Notes: generated by a model from the letters alone, not told the origin. A stretch of DNA of 64,000 nt from SZUA-100 sp965248135 (GCA_965248135.1 CBDFIN010000011.1:496001-560000); one strand, 5' to 3'; positions 1 to 9,611 are shown, counted from the stretch's first letter. Numbers and translations: made by a program.

Positions 1-1
1 C

Positions 2-1333
2 ATTCCGTCAAAAATTTCCCTTCACGAACCGTTTGGCAGCAATTCAAAAGGCCGGGCAGTTCACGACGTTAAACTTGTGTTGAATGCTGCGGCAAGAAAG
101 AAATTGGGTGTTGATCTTGACGGGATATTGGATGGTGTGGTGACCGCAAGCGTTAAAAATACCGAGGACGCAACCACTAAAAAAGTTGTGGTTAATTTGC
201 GCCATGCCACCTTGCGATTACCCTGGGTTAGCTGGAGTAAGGGCAAGGGCATCTCGGCAACTGCGGAATTCAAGATTAATGATCGGGGAGACCAGACCAT
301 TGTTCGGGATTTTCAGCTGCGCGGCGCAGGATTCCGAATTGATGGAGACCTGGTTTTAGATAAGGCCGGTCTGCGCCGTGCAAAATTCACTAATATTATC
401 CTGAATAAAGGAGATAATCTTAGTGTCAAAGTGCAACGGGCGAAAGGCGGATATCAAATCAATGCCAATGGCAAAGCCTATGACGCGCGCGGTATTATCA
501 ATCAGGTTCTCAATCAGGGTACACCGAACTCGAAAGTTACGCGCAGTGCGCCGATTTATCTGGACGCCAAAATCGATAAGGTTACCGGTTTTGGCGGTGA
601 AATCATTTCTGCGGTCACATTGCGGCTTAACCAGAAAAATGGACGACTTGGCAGTGCCCGGCTGAAAGGTTTAGCTCGCCGCACTTCCAAGACCGCCTTT
701 ACTATCAAATCCGAAAAAGGTTCAACAGTGACGACGTTAACCAGTGGCGATGCGGGCGCTGCATTGCGGTTTCTCGATATCTATCCACGCATGTTAGGCG
801 GGGCACTTTCTGCCAAACTCAGACAGAAGGGTCGCGGACCGCATGTGGGTAAGGTTGCAGTGAGGAAATTCCATCTTCGTGGCGAACCCCGGTTGAAACG
901 CCTGTTGTCGAAAAATGCCAGCAAGGGCGAAGGCAGAGGCAGCGTGAAATCACCCGGCGGAAAGATGCCAAAGACGAATCCGGATGACCTGAAAGTCAGT
1001 ATCGCTTCGGGGGAGATAGTCAAGGACGACAAGTCACTGACAATCCGCAACGGTGTGCTGGTTGCGGGAGATGTGGGATCAAGCTTTTCCGGCAATATCT
1101 ATGACGCGGCAGGAAACATGAATTTGAAGGGCACTTATTTGCCCGGTTACGGTCTCAATAGGATAGCCTCTAAAATTCCGATTGTGAATCTGGCCTTTGG
1201 CAATGGTACCAAGAGAGGTTTTATGGGCATTACCTACCGGCTGCGGGGCAAGTCCAAAAATCCCAAAATCTCGGTCAATCCCATTTCGGTGATAGCGCCC
1301 GGGATCTTCCGCAAGGTTTTCGAGTTCAAGTGA
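2..1333 (+). CDS. C-terminal part of a large AsmA-like DUF3971 (YhdP-type) protein
   Basis: The reading frame is open to the left edge of the window, so the N-terminus lies outside and the GTG at 77 is not the true start. The visible part is rich in alternating beta-strand segments with Gly/Asn turns (for example GDLVLDKAGLRRAKF and SGNIYDAAGNMNLKGTY) and ends with a conserved-looking tail about integrity of a final strand (MGITYRLRGKSKNP). This is the look of AsmA/TamB-like repeat proteins, which span the periplasm between inner and outer membrane and are linked to lipid transport. The order DUF3971, tyrS, anmK is, to my knowledge, common in rhizobia. The family call is good; the exact role is not visible. 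Confidence 0.7.
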   Translation: MPSKISLHEPFGSNSKGRAVHDVKLVLNAAARKKLGVDLDGILDGVVTASVKNTEDATTKKVVVNLRHATLRLPWVSWSKGKGISATAEFKINDRGDQTIVRDFQLRGAGFRIDGDLVLDKAGLRRAKFTNIILNKGDNLSVKVQRAKGGYQINANGKAYDARGIINQVLNQGTPNSKVTRSAPIYLDAKIDKVTGFGGEIISAVTLRLNQKNGRLGSARLKGLARRTSKTAFTIKSEKGSTVTTLTSGDAGAALRFLDIYPRMLGGALSAKLRQKGRGPHVGKVAVRKFHLRGEPRLKRLLSKNASKGEGRGSVKSPGGKMPKTNPDDLKVSIASGEIVKDDKSLTIRNGVLVAGDVGSSFSGNIYDAAGNMNLKGTYLPGYGLNRIASKIPIVNLAFGNGTKRGFMGITYRLRGKSKNPKISVNPISVIAPGIFRKVFEFK

Positions 1334-1353
1334 GTGCATCGCGGTTATCGGCG

Positions 1354-2628
1354 CTATTGCGGGGCTACCAGAACATGGCGCTTTTTGCCGACGCTGAGCT
1401 TGATAACGCCATCACTGGATAGCGAACCACCGGTGATCACGCTACGCTCGTTAGATACCTGCACGTCATTTATGCGCACCGCACCGCCCTTGATGTGCCT
1501 TCGCGCCTCGCCATTTGATGCGGCAAGTCCGGCCTGAACCAACAACGAAAGTATACCGATGCCTCTGTCCAATTCGGACAAGGGGAGTGAAATAGTTGGC
1601 AGATCGGCCGACAAAGTTCCTTCCTCAAAGGTTTTTCGCGCGGTCTCTGCCGCCTGTTCAGCTTCGACCCGGTTGTGCACCAGGGCGGTGGTTTCGGTAG
1701 CCAGAATTTTCTTCGCCTCGTTCAGTTCCACGCCTTCCAGTTTTTCAAGACGAGCGATCTCGTCCATCGCCAGCGTGGTGAACAATCTCAAAAAACGACC
1801 GACATCGGCATCTTCGGTATTGCGCCAATATTGCCAGAAATCATAGGCTGAGAGCATATCCGGGTTGAGCCAGACCGCACCTGTGGCCGATTTTCCCATT
1901 TTGGCCCCGGACGAGGTGGCAAGAAGCGGCGTTGTCAATGCAAATAATTCCGCCGTACCGCAGCGTCGACCAAGATCTACGCCTGAGATAATATTGCCCC
2001 ATTGATCCGAACCTCCCATCTGCATGCGGCAATCATAGCGGCGGTATAATTCGACAAAATCATAGGCCTGCAAAATCATGTAATTGAATTCGAGAAAGGA
2101 AAGATGCTGCTCGCGCTCAAGTCGCAGCTTAACCGAATCCCGCGCCAGCATCGCATTGACGGAAAAATTCTTGCCATAGTCGCGCAAGAATTCGATGTAG
2201 TTGATTTTCAAGAGCCAGTCGGCATTGTCTGGCATTATTGCATCGCGTTCCCCGTCGCCGAATGTCAGAAAATGATCGAAAATTTTCTTGATGCTTTTCT
2301 TGTTGGTCTGGATATCGTCGACGGTGAGCATTTTACGGCTTTCATCCTTGCCGGAAGGATCGCCGACCATCGTTGTGCCGCTGCCCATCAACGCTACCGG
2401 GCGATGGCCGGTTTTTTGCAGCCAATGCAGCATCATAATCTGCACCAGCGAACCCGCATGCAAGCTCGGCGCGGTTGCATCAAAACCGATATAGGCCGAT
2501 ACGATTTCCTTTTGGAAAAGTGCGTCAAGGCCCGCATCATCAGAGGTTTGATGAATAAATCCGCGTTCGCTCAGGATGCGAAGAAAATCTGATTTATAAT
2601 TCACAAGTTGGGTTCCGATAAGTGGCAT
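1354..2628 (-). CDS. tyrS: Tyrosyl-tRNA synthetase
   Basis: Class I aminoacyl-tRNA synthetase that charges tRNA-Tyr in the cytoplasm. The HIGH-type signature reads HAGS (in PSLHAGSLVQ), the tyrosine/ATP pocket segment GTTMVGDPSGK follows, and the KMSKS-type loop is KMGKS. The last 60 or so residues form an S4 RNA-binding domain (GEARRHIKGGAVRIND). An ATG at 2628 gives 424 residues, the usual length for the bacterial TyrS clade; a longer frame exists only through a TTG at 2697 and adds residues with no family similarity. It converges on the DUF3971 gene with a 20-bp gap and is divergent from anmK. Confidence 0.95.
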   Translation of the reverse strand: MPLIGTQLVNYKSDFLRILSERGFIHQTSDDAGLDALFQKEIVSAYIGFDATAPSLHAGSLVQIMMLHWLQKTGHRPVALMGSGTTMVGDPSGKDESRKMLTVDDIQTNKKSIKKIFDHFLTFGDGERDAIMPDNADWLLKINYIEFLRDYGKNFSVNAMLARDSVKLRLEREQHLSFLEFNYMILQAYDFVELYRRYDCRMQMGGSDQWGNIISGVDLGRRCGTAELFALTTPLLATSSGAKMGKSATGAVWLNPDMLSAYDFWQYWRNTEDADVGRFLRLFTTLAMDEIARLEKLEGVELNEAKKILATETTALVHNRVEAEQAAETARKTFEEGTLSADLPTISLPLSELDRGIGILSLLVQAGLAASNGEARRHIKGGAVRINDVQVSNERSVITGGSLSSDGVIKLSVGKKRHVLVAPQ

Positions 2629-2719
2629 ATTGTTGATTACGGCGACGCAGGATGCTCTAACAGCATCAACAAAGAAATTCACCTGTTTTATCGCCAACCG
2701 GCTGCAAGAGGAAATCTAA

Positions 2720-3865
2720 TTGACGCTTGTAAGGGCAATTGGTCTGATGAGTGGTACGTCAATGGATGGCATTGACGTGGCGATGATTGAAACCGACGGG
2801 CTGTTTGAGGTTCGGCGCGGACCGGGAGCCGAATTCACTTACGATATTGAAACCCGCAAACAAATTGAGCAGGGACTGGTGGACGCACACCAGATTGAAG
2901 AAGACCGGACCGCACGACCAGGCAACCTTGAAAGGCTGGAAAAACGCTTGAGCGAATTGCATGCCGGTGCTGTCAACACATTCCTTTCTGACAACTCTAT
3001 CGATCCGCAAGATGTCGACCTTATTGGTTTTCACGGGCAAACGGTGCTGCACCGACCACAAGACGGACTGACTGTTCAGTTGGGTGACGGGAAGTTGCTG
3101 GCAGAGCAGACCGGCATTGAGGTGGTTTGCGACATGCGTGCAAGCGATATGGCGGCGGGTGGCGAGGGCGCACCACTGGTGCCAGTCTATCATCAGGCGT
3201 TAGCTGGTAATTTGCCAGATTTTGTTGACCAAAAAAAGCCGATTGCTTTCGTCAATATCGGCGGCATCTCAAACATCACGTTCATTCCGGGCAATGGTGA
3301 TCTGATCGCCTTCGACACCGGGCCGGGCAACGCGCTGCTGGATCAATGGATGCAGAAAGTTGGCGGCATTCCATTCGATCAGGGAGGTAATATCGCAGCC
3401 GAGGGGGGCGTTGTTGCAGCTCTGTTACAACATTATCTCGCATCACCCTATTTTCAGGCCAAGCCGCCGAAATCGTTGGATCGAAATGATTTTTTACCTC
3501 CTTCGGCGAATGAGGCTGAATTGTCGGATGGCGCAAGAACACTTGCGCGCCTGACCGCTGGTTCGATCATCAAAGCGGCGGAGCATTTATCAGAATTTCC
3601 GGAACTCTGGATCATCTGTGGTGGCGGGCGAAAAAACCGGATGATCATGGCGGATTTGAAAGAACTTGCCGGCAACAGAAATGCCAGAATAATCTCGGCC
3701 GAAGAGGCCGGATTTGATGGCGATGCCATGGAAGCCGAGGCATTTGCTTATCTTGCGGTGCGCTCGGTAAAACAACTGCCGCTGACATTTCCTGCCACAA
3801 CGGGCTGTAGGACACCGGTGACCGGGGGTGTGCTGTATCGTGCCATATCAAAACTGGCGCGCTAA
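2720..3865 (+). CDS. anmK: Anhydro-N-acetylmuramic acid kinase
   Basis: Peptidoglycan recycling enzyme: it phosphorylates 1,6-anhydro-MurNAc with ATP and opens the anhydro ring, giving MurNAc-6-phosphate. The N-terminal phosphate-binding motif LMSGTSMDGID, the catalytic region GFHGQTVLHRP, the adenosine motif NIGGISNIT with FDTGPGNALLDQW, and a C-terminal ICGGGRKN segment are all present. It has 381 residues, normal for the family. The start is a TTG at 2720 preceded by AAGAGGA about 7 bases upstream; there is no better ATG before the conserved motif. It is divergently arranged with tyrS. Confidence 0.95.
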   Translation: MTLVRAIGLMSGTSMDGIDVAMIETDGLFEVRRGPGAEFTYDIETRKQIEQGLVDAHQIEEDRTARPGNLERLEKRLSELHAGAVNTFLSDNSIDPQDVDLIGFHGQTVLHRPQDGLTVQLGDGKLLAEQTGIEVVCDMRASDMAAGGEGAPLVPVYHQALAGNLPDFVDQKKPIAFVNIGGISNITFIPGNGDLIAFDTGPGNALLDQWMQKVGGIPFDQGGNIAAEGGVVAALLQHYLASPYFQAKPPKSLDRNDFLPPSANEAELSDGARTLARLTAGSIIKAAEHLSEFPELWIICGGGRKNRMIMADLKELAGNRNARIISAEEAGFDGDAMEAEAFAYLAVRSVKQLPLTFPATTGCRTPVTGGVLYRAISKLAR

Positions 3866-3997
3866 ATGCGCCGTCCAGGCATTCGGGTTTGCAATGTCAC
3901 ATTGCAGCTTAAAATCACAATTTTGACAAAACAGCGCTTGATTGTGATTCTAGATCGTTGAATAAGTGAAATTCGTTCACGCGCAGAACAGGGACAA

Positions 3998-4381
3998 ATG
4001 TTTATGAAGAATTTTTTCCTGCAGATTTTCACCTGGTGGAATGGACAAACCCTTGGCACGCGCTTTTATACCTGGCGCAAGGGCGAAAGGGTGGGCGAAG
4101 ATGAATTTGGCAATGTCTATTATCGAGGCAAGGACGGTCGACGTTGGGTCATTTACAATGGATTGGCCGATGCGACAGCGATTGGCCCGGGTTGGCACGG
4201 CTGGATGCACTATCGCACCGACACGCCGCCCGGCGAAGATGGCTATCAGCCATGGGAATGGGAACGACCGCATCAGGCCAACATGACCGGCACCTCTCGC
4301 GCTTACCACCCCAAGGGCGCTATGGCTTCCGGCGAAAAACGTCAGCGTGTAACGGGGGATTATGAGGCATGGGCACCGTAA
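3998..4381 (+). CDS. NDUFA12-family NADH:ubiquinone oxidoreductase accessory subunit
   Basis: Homologue of the mitochondrial complex I accessory subunit B17.2/NDUFA12, found in alphaproteobacteria and bound to the peripheral arm of complex I. Diagnostic stretches are GTRFYTWRKGERVGEDEFGN, YYRGKDGRRWVIYNG, and a Pro/Trp-rich segment around PWEWERPHQANMTGT. With 127 residues the protein has the normal bacterial length. An ATG at 3998 is used; a second in-frame ATG at 4004 is possible. Its 3' end overlaps the next gene by 13 bp, which suggests translational coupling. Confidence 0.93.
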   Translation: MFMKNFFLQIFTWWNGQTLGTRFYTWRKGERVGEDEFGNVYYRGKDGRRWVIYNGLADATAIGPGWHGWMHYRTDTPPGEDGYQPWEWERPHQANMTGTSRAYHPKGAMASGEKRQRVTGDYEAWAP

Positions 4382-5151
4382 CACCACTGTCCGGGCGCAA
4401 AGATTCGTCCAAACAGGAGTGGAATTCTGATCAGTATGGCAAAAATGCCCGTTTTGTTAGCACCCTGGGCGAAGGTGTCGTTGAGTTATTGAAGCCGCAA
4501 TCGGGTGAACGCATTCTCGATCTTGGCTGTGGCGACGGCGTGTTGACCAAACTAATCCGCGACCGGGGCGCTGATGTGGTCGGTGTTGATGGCAGCGATA
4601 ATTTTGTCGAAACAGCAAGGTCGATTGGCTTAAATGCCCGTCAAATGGATGGTCACCATCTAACCTTCGAAAATGAATTCGACGCTGTATTTTCCAACGC
4701 AGCCCTACACTGGATGCTGGAACCGGAAAAGGTGATTGCCGGCGTCGTGCGAGCGCTGAAACCGGGTGGCCGGTTTGTTGGCGAGTTTGGCGGCTTTGGC
4801 AATGTGGCGGCGATATCGACGGCAATGAATGCCGTTGGCGCGGCGATGGGCGGTGATCTTTCGCTGGCCGGGCCCTGGTTTTTTCCAACCAACGAACACT
4901 ATGCCAAGCTGCTCAACCGGGCCGGCATGGAGGTTAGCTATATCAATGCCTTCTATCGCCCGACACCGTTGCCGGCAATCAGGGGGTGGCTTGAGACCAT
5001 GCGGGCACCGTTTTTTGAGCAGTTTGGTTCGGACATCGAACTCGCCTACGAGCGGGTGATAGTAGCGCTGAAACCCTCGCTTTGCGACGATACCGGCACT
5101 TGGTACGCCGACTATGTCAGGCTGCGCTTTGCCGCCGAATTGCCGGGCTGA
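4369..5151 (+). CDS. Class I SAM-dependent methyltransferase
   Basis: Rossmann-fold methyltransferase of 260 residues. Motif I is ILDLGCGDGVLT (about residues 46-57), the acidic end of strand 2 is VVGVDGS, and the motif IV/post-motif region reads DAVFSNAALHWM followed by ALKPGGRFVGEFGG, as in the Tam/UbiE-like methyltransferase_11 group. The substrate cannot be told from sequence. The ATG at 4369 lies inside the end of the NDUFA12 gene in another frame, so the two are likely cotranscribed. This pairing makes a respiratory or protein-methylation role conceivable but unproven. Confidence 0.85.
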   Translation: MGTVTPLSGRKDSSKQEWNSDQYGKNARFVSTLGEGVVELLKPQSGERILDLGCGDGVLTKLIRDRGADVVGVDGSDNFVETARSIGLNARQMDGHHLTFENEFDAVFSNAALHWMLEPEKVIAGVVRALKPGGRFVGEFGGFGNVAAISTAMNAVGAAMGGDLSLAGPWFFPTNEHYAKLLNRAGMEVSYINAFYRPTPLPAIRGWLETMRAPFFEQFGSDIELAYERVIVALKPSLCDDTGTWYADYVRLRFAAELPG

Positions 5152-5366
5152 TGCGGGCCACCGAAGGCCGGTTTTTAGCGCTTTGTGGACGTTGTTACGT
5201 TCCACTTGTGGTCGGCCAGATCACGGCGTGAACCGTGCCTCGCCAGCAAACGCGAAAAAATGGGTCAAATGTTTCTGATTAGGCGCGACACGCCCTAGAC
5301 ACCCGGTGGACGCCTTGGTAACGACAGCTGATGAATTTCTGCCACGAATCGGACAGGCAATCGGGC

Positions 5367-5807
5367 ATGATCGCGAAAATTGCATCTTTGGCACCATTGC
5401 TGCGGCATTTGATGTTGGCTTTGATGGTGCTTGCCGGCGGGGCATTTTTCACCCTGTCCGGCGTTGAAGCCAAGAAAATCCGCAACCGCGTGGCGGTGTT
5501 TTCGGGCATCGATAAAATCACCGGACGCATTATCACCTTTGACGTCTATGTCGATGAAACGGTTCAGTTTGGCGCTTTGCAGGTAACGCCAAGGATATGT
5601 TATTCCCGCCCGTCGAGCGAAGCGCCGAAAACGACCTCCTTTATCGAAGTCGACGAAATTACGCTCGAACGCAAAATCCGCCGCATTTTTACCGGCTGGA
5701 TGTTTGCCGACAGCCCCGGGCTGAATGCGGTTGAACACCCGATCTATGATGTCTGGCTGGTCGATTGCAAGATGAAATCGGATGTTTCGGTGCCGTCATC
5801 CGGCTGA
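5367..5807 (+). CDS. DUF2155 domain-containing exported protein
   Basis: Small periplasmic or membrane-anchored protein of an alphaproteobacterial family of unknown function. A hydrophobic signal segment (LMLALMVLAGGAFFTLSGVEA) is followed by the conserved DUF2155 core: AVFSGIDKITGRIITFDV, QFGALQVTPRICYSRP and FTGWMFADSPGLNAVEHPIYDVWLVDC. I favour the ATG at 5367 because it places the signal peptide at the N-terminus (146 residues); an ATG at 5331 would add twelve polar residues. In rhizobia this gene commonly sits near the NDUFA12 gene, as here. Confidence 0.88.
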   Translation: MIAKIASLAPLLRHLMLALMVLAGGAFFTLSGVEAKKIRNRVAVFSGIDKITGRIITFDVYVDETVQFGALQVTPRICYSRPSSEAPKTTSFIEVDEITLERKIRRIFTGWMFADSPGLNAVEHPIYDVWLVDCKMKSDVSVPSSG

Positions 5808-5871
5808 ATGCGATCCGTATTCAAGATGCACGGGTAACGTCCATCTAACATTGCCAATTTTCCCTTCAAGC

Positions 5872-5901
5872 AAAAAGGCCATGCGGCAAAACCTCATGGC
5901 C
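5872..5901 (-). terminator. Rho-independent terminator of the mtn-type ABC operon
   Basis: GGCCATG at 5877-5883 and CATGGCC at 5895-5901 form a 7-bp stem, extended by GG/CC with one mismatch around a five-base loop. Read on the minus strand the stem is followed by five T residues (5876-5872). It lies 26 bp past the stop of the minus-strand binding-protein gene, so it ends the 9611-5928 transcript. Confidence 0.8.
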
Positions 5902-5927
5902 AATTTACCGTCAGCTCACAGAAAACC

Positions 5928-6983
5928 CTATTTGCGCGGTGGCAAAGGCATCCAATCTGGAACCGCGACATCTGCATGGGCAAATTGTGGCATTTTGACC
6001 GACAGATCCTGCATGTTTTTTATGTCGCTGTCATTCAGCGTCTTTTGGGTGATCAAGGTTGGCGGGATGATCACATTGTGGCCTGGGTCCTGACCCGCCA
6101 GCAACATGGCAAGCGCCCGCAGCGAGACTTCCCCAACAACCGCCGGATTGGTGGCAGCCGTCGCCGCCCAGGCGCTGTCAGCTTCGCGCATGGCCGAGAT
6201 ATCGGCGGTTGAAACGTCGGCAGAATAGATCTTGATCTGCTTGTTCATGCCGGCTTCATCGACGGCAATTTTCACACCTTTAGCGAACTCATCATAAGGT
6301 GCAAACATCACGGTGATGTCCTTGTTAGCCTGCAGAACCGAACGGGCCTGGTTGGCGACCGAATTGGCGATCGGGTTGTCAAGCGTGCCGAACATGGCTT
6401 TTTCATTGATGCCTGCATATTTGTCCTTGAAGATTTTCCAGGTCTCATCGCGGCGGTCGAGCGGTGCAATTCCGGCCACATAAACATAACCGGCGTTAAA
6501 TGCTTCGCCATTGTCTTTGACCGCCTGTTCCAGCGCCAAACGGGCAAGGTCGCGGTCGGATTGTTCAATCTGTGGCACTTCGGGGTTTTTGACATTGACA
6601 TCAAAAGCCACCACCTTGATGCCGGCATCAAGCGCCCGTTGGACCGCGGCCTGCATCGATTCAGTCAAACCATGCTGAACGACAATACCATTGACCCCAA
6701 GCGCAATGGCCTGATCGACCATATCGGCCTGAAGGGCCGCATCCTGGCGTGAATCAAAGACCCGAAGATCAACCCCCAGCGCCTTGGCCTGGGCCTGCAC
6801 ACCTGAAAGGTAAGCCTGGAAAAAGTCCCCGGTGGAAAGATACCGAACGAGCGCGATTTTCACTTTGCCCGGATCATCAAACGGGGCCGGCATTTCGGCC
6901 GCCATCGATGGTGCAGTAAAGCCCGCTGACAGTGCAGCAAAGCCCCCGGCCAGTGACACAAATAAACGACGAGATAGTTTCAT
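5928..6983 (-). CDS. Periplasmic sugar-binding protein of a ribose-type ABC importer
   Basis: Type I periplasmic binding protein (Peripla_BP_4 / RbsB-like), 351 residues, with a signal peptide ending near SMAAEM, possibly Tat-type because it opens KLSRRLF. Hallmarks are KVKIALVRYLSTGDFFQAYLSG, the hinge segment VNGIVVQHGLTESM, and AFDVNV; the second lobe holds APYDEFAKGVKIAVDEAG and IYSADVSTADI. The AAGGAGG upstream of the ATG fixes the start. It is the last gene of a minus-strand operon with ATPase and permease. Context (MtnK, MtnA) suggests the ligand is 5-methylthioribose or a 5-deoxypentose; this is inference. Confidence 0.88.
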   Translation of the reverse strand: MKLSRRLFVSLAGGFAALSAGFTAPSMAAEMPAPFDDPGKVKIALVRYLSTGDFFQAYLSGVQAQAKALGVDLRVFDSRQDAALQADMVDQAIALGVNGIVVQHGLTESMQAAVQRALDAGIKVVAFDVNVKNPEVPQIEQSDRDLARLALEQAVKDNGEAFNAGYVYVAGIAPLDRRDETWKIFKDKYAGINEKAMFGTLDNPIANSVANQARSVLQANKDITVMFAPYDEFAKGVKIAVDEAGMNKQIKIYSADVSTADISAMREADSAWAATAATNPAVVGEVSLRALAMLLAGQDPGHNVIIPPTLITQKTLNDSDIKNMQDLSVKMPQFAHADVAVPDWMPLPPRK

Positions 6984-7023
6984 TGTTTTGTCCTCCTTTT
7001 TTGTTGGATCAATGAATTAGTTG

Positions 7024-8079
7024 TTAGGTGTGACCACCTCCGCGCCTGTGAGACAGGGCAAAAGTGAAGACAAGAGCAACCACCAAAACGGCGCCCTTAA
7101 CGAAGTCCTGGGTATAGTAAGGCGCGTTCATCATGGTCAGTCCCTGCAACAGGATGCCGACAAACAACGCTCCGATGACGGTGCCAAATGCGTTGGGCTT
7201 GGCAGCGCCCAAAACCGCAAATCCGATCAGTGCAGCGGCAACTGAATCGAGCAACAGATTATTTCCCGAAGCCAGGTCGCCGCGCCCCAGCCTTGCCGCC
7301 AGCAAAATACCGCCGATTGAGGCGGTAACGCCTGAAATTACATAGGCCAGGATCTTGTATTTGTTGACACTAGTGCCGGCAAGGGCTGCTGCGCGTTCGT
7401 TTGAACCGATTGCATACATCAACCGGCCATGCCGGGTAAGTTCGAGAAATCCCCAAATCAAAACGGCGATAATCAGCAGAAAAACTACCGACACGGGAAT
7501 TAGTCTATCGATAAAAAAATCAAACCGGTGACGACCGAGAGCCAGGAATAGCGCAGAAAACGTGCCGTTCGCTGTTTCGCCGACGGGCAGGGTCATCCCG
7601 GTGGCAATCGAGCGCCCCTCGGTGGGAATGCGCTGCAGGCCGATCAACAAGAACATCATACCAAGCGTTGCCAACAGATCGGGCACCCGCATTTTGACAA
7701 TCAGCAGGCCATTGATGAAGCCGACAAAAGCGCCCATCATCAGGCACGCCATCACCGCCATGAAGGCATTCATTTCCCAGACCACCATAACATAGGCCGA
7801 CAACATCAACGCCGTGGTCGCCACCGAACCTATCGACAGATCAAACCCGTCAACGACCAATGTTGCGGTAACGCCAAGGGCCAATATGCCGGTAATGGCG
7901 ACGGATTGAAAAATGAACACAGCCGAATGTGGCCCGGCAAAGCCTTCAGCGGCGATGGAAAAAAATACCACCAGGCCAACCAGCAACGCCAGAAAACCAT
8001 AGCGGATGGCAACATCCGTTAAGGTTGACTTTGCTCTGACTGCCGTTTGTCCGCTCGCAGTCTGGTCTTTTGTTTCCAA
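7024..8079 (-). CDS. Ribose-type ABC transporter permease
   Basis: BPD_transp_2 family inner-membrane permease (RbsC/AraH type), 351 residues with about ten predicted transmembrane segments. Family motifs seen are VDGFDLSIGSVATTALMLS, the substrate-channel segment RVPDLLATLGMMFLLIGLQ, and the EAA-like cytoplasmic loop AIGSNERAAALAGTSVNKYK. Start is a TTG at 8079, 14 bp after the ATPase stop, so the two are closely coupled. It would form a homodimeric channel for the sugar bound by the neighbouring periplasmic protein. Confidence 0.9.
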   Translation of the reverse strand: METKDQTASGQTAVRAKSTLTDVAIRYGFLALLVGLVVFFSIAAEGFAGPHSAVFIFQSVAITGILALGVTATLVVDGFDLSIGSVATTALMLSAYVMVVWEMNAFMAVMACLMMGAFVGFINGLLIVKMRVPDLLATLGMMFLLIGLQRIPTEGRSIATGMTLPVGETANGTFSALFLALGRHRFDFFIDRLIPVSVVFLLIIAVLIWGFLELTRHGRLMYAIGSNERAAALAGTSVNKYKILAYVISGVTASIGGILLAARLGRGDLASGNNLLLDSVAAALIGFAVLGAAKPNAFGTVIGALFVGILLQGLTMMNAPYYTQDFVKGAVLVVALVFTFALSHRRGGGHT

Positions 8080-8093
8080 CTTCTGTTCTCTTT

Positions 8094-9611
8094 TTACTGC
8101 GCCAGCGCGGCGCTATTGTTTTTTTGTCCGGCCACCTGCGCCAGAATTTTGTTGAGATCGACATTGTGATTTTTGTGTTCACCAACAATTGTATGATCAG
8201 CCATAATCACAATCCGGTCGGCAATTTCCAGCGCCTCATCCATTTCCGCAACAAATACCACCGTTGCCCGCTCACCCGCCGTGCGGCGGATTTTTGCACC
8301 GATATCACGCCGCGCTTTGATGTCGACCCCTTGAAACGGTTCGTCAAGCACCAGCAACTTCGAGGTTTCTGCAAGCCAGCGCCCAATCATTACTTTTTGC
8401 TGGTTGCCGCCCGAAAGCGTATCGATGTCATCCGATTGCGATTGACAGATAATCGACATCTCGTCGATCATCCTTGCGGTGGTTCTGCGCTCACTGCCGC
8501 GCCTGAGAAAAGAAAGCGCCGAATGGCGGCTTAGAAACGGAATGGTGAGGTTTTTAGAAATGTTAAAGCCCTGTACCACCGAATTGCTGGCCCGGTCCTT
8601 GGGGCAAAGAAACACCCCGTTTTCAATCGCCTGTCTGGCCGAATTGGGCGCATAAGATTTCCCATGTAATTCAATCGAGCCCGCTTGCGGCTTTGTCAGG
8701 CCAAACAATACCGAGGCCAGTTCACTCTTTCCACTGCCTACCAAGCCGGTAACGGCGACTACTTCGTTAGTTTTAAGCGTGAAGTCAAAAGGTGTTTGTG
8801 TTTGCGAAAGATAGATGTCCTTTAACTCAAGTACCGTTGCACCAGTTTGGCCAATGTCGATATCGACATCACTCATCCGGTGGCCGAGCATGGCTTGCAC
8901 AGCACCTTCATAGTCCAGTTCGTCGCCTTCAAAGACACCCGAAATTTCCCCGTCACGCATTGAAATAATCCGGTCGGCGGTACGTCGGATATCAGACATG
9001 CGATGGGAGATATACAAGATCGCCACACCATTTTCTCGCAATCGGTCGATCAGGCCAAACAGGCGCGAAGCTTCGTTCGATGAAAGGGAGGATGTCGGCT
9101 CATCAAGGATCAGCAGCTTTGGCTGATGCGCCATGGCCCGGGCGATGGCCACCAATTGACGGTCGGCCAGATCAAGTTCGTTTACCGAAAGTGATACATC
9201 GACATCAAGGCCAATAGCCGCCGCGACCTCGCGCGCCTGTTTTTTCAGCTTACCACGTTTGAGGAAAAACCCGGCTGACGGCTCGCTCAAACGGTCAAGC
9301 ATCAGGTTGGAGACGATATCGAGATCAGCGATTACCCCGTCATTAATGCTCTGGTGAACAGTGACCACTCCGGCTTTGATAGCTTGCGACGGTGTCGTTG
9401 GATCGAAATCCTCGCCACAAAGCCGGATACTACCGCCATTTTGCTTGTAAACACCACAAATCACCTTGACGAGCGTCGATTTTCCGGCACCATTTGCGCC
9501 CATTAAAACCGCGACCTGACCGGGATATAGCTTAAGATTAATGCCGCGCAACACATTATTCATACCAAACGATTTGGTAATTCCAATAGTCTCCAAAGCC
9601 GGTTTTTGCAC
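8094..9611 (-). CDS. Duplicated ABC ATPase of the ribose-type importer
   Basis: Two fused nucleotide-binding domains as in RbsA. NBD1 has Walker A GANGAGKST, a strongly degenerate signature (LDLADRQLVAIARA) and Walker B LLILDEPTSSL. NBD2 has GLVGSGKSE, a full LSGGNQQKV signature and LDEPFQGVD. Many RbsA-type proteins carry Arg instead of Lys in the second Walker A; here Lys is kept. The preferred start is GTG at 9611, with GGGAG six bases upstream, giving 505 residues; a TTG at 9656 lies inside the operator and is unlikely. First gene of the minus-strand operon. Confidence 0.9.
   Translation of the reverse strand: MQKPALETIGITKSFGMNNVLRGINLKLYPGQVAVLMGANGAGKSTLVKVICGVYKQNGGSIRLCGEDFDPTTPSQAIKAGVVTVHQSINDGVIADLDIVSNLMLDRLSEPSAGFFLKRGKLKKQAREVAAAIGLDVDVSLSVNELDLADRQLVAIARAMAHQPKLLILDEPTSSLSSNEASRLFGLIDRLRENGVAILYISHRMSDIRRTADRIISMRDGEISGVFEGDELDYEGAVQAMLGHRMSDVDIDIGQTGATVLELKDIYLSQTQTPFDFTLKTNEVVAVTGLVGSGKSELASVLFGLTKPQAGSIELHGKSYAPNSARQAIENGVFLCPKDRASNSVVQGFNISKNLTIPFLSRHSALSFLRRGSERRTTARMIDEMSIICQSQSDDIDTLSGGNQQKVMIGRWLAETSKLLVLDEPFQGVDIKARRDIGAKIRRTAGERATVVFVAEMDEALEIADRIVIMADHTIVGEHKNHNVDLNKILAQVAGQKNNSAALAQ

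Noticed and set aside
5160..5180. Possible terminator GGCC-ACCGAA-GGCC with TTTTT after the methyltransferase gene
   Set aside because: The stem is only four to five pairs; too weak to call as a feature.
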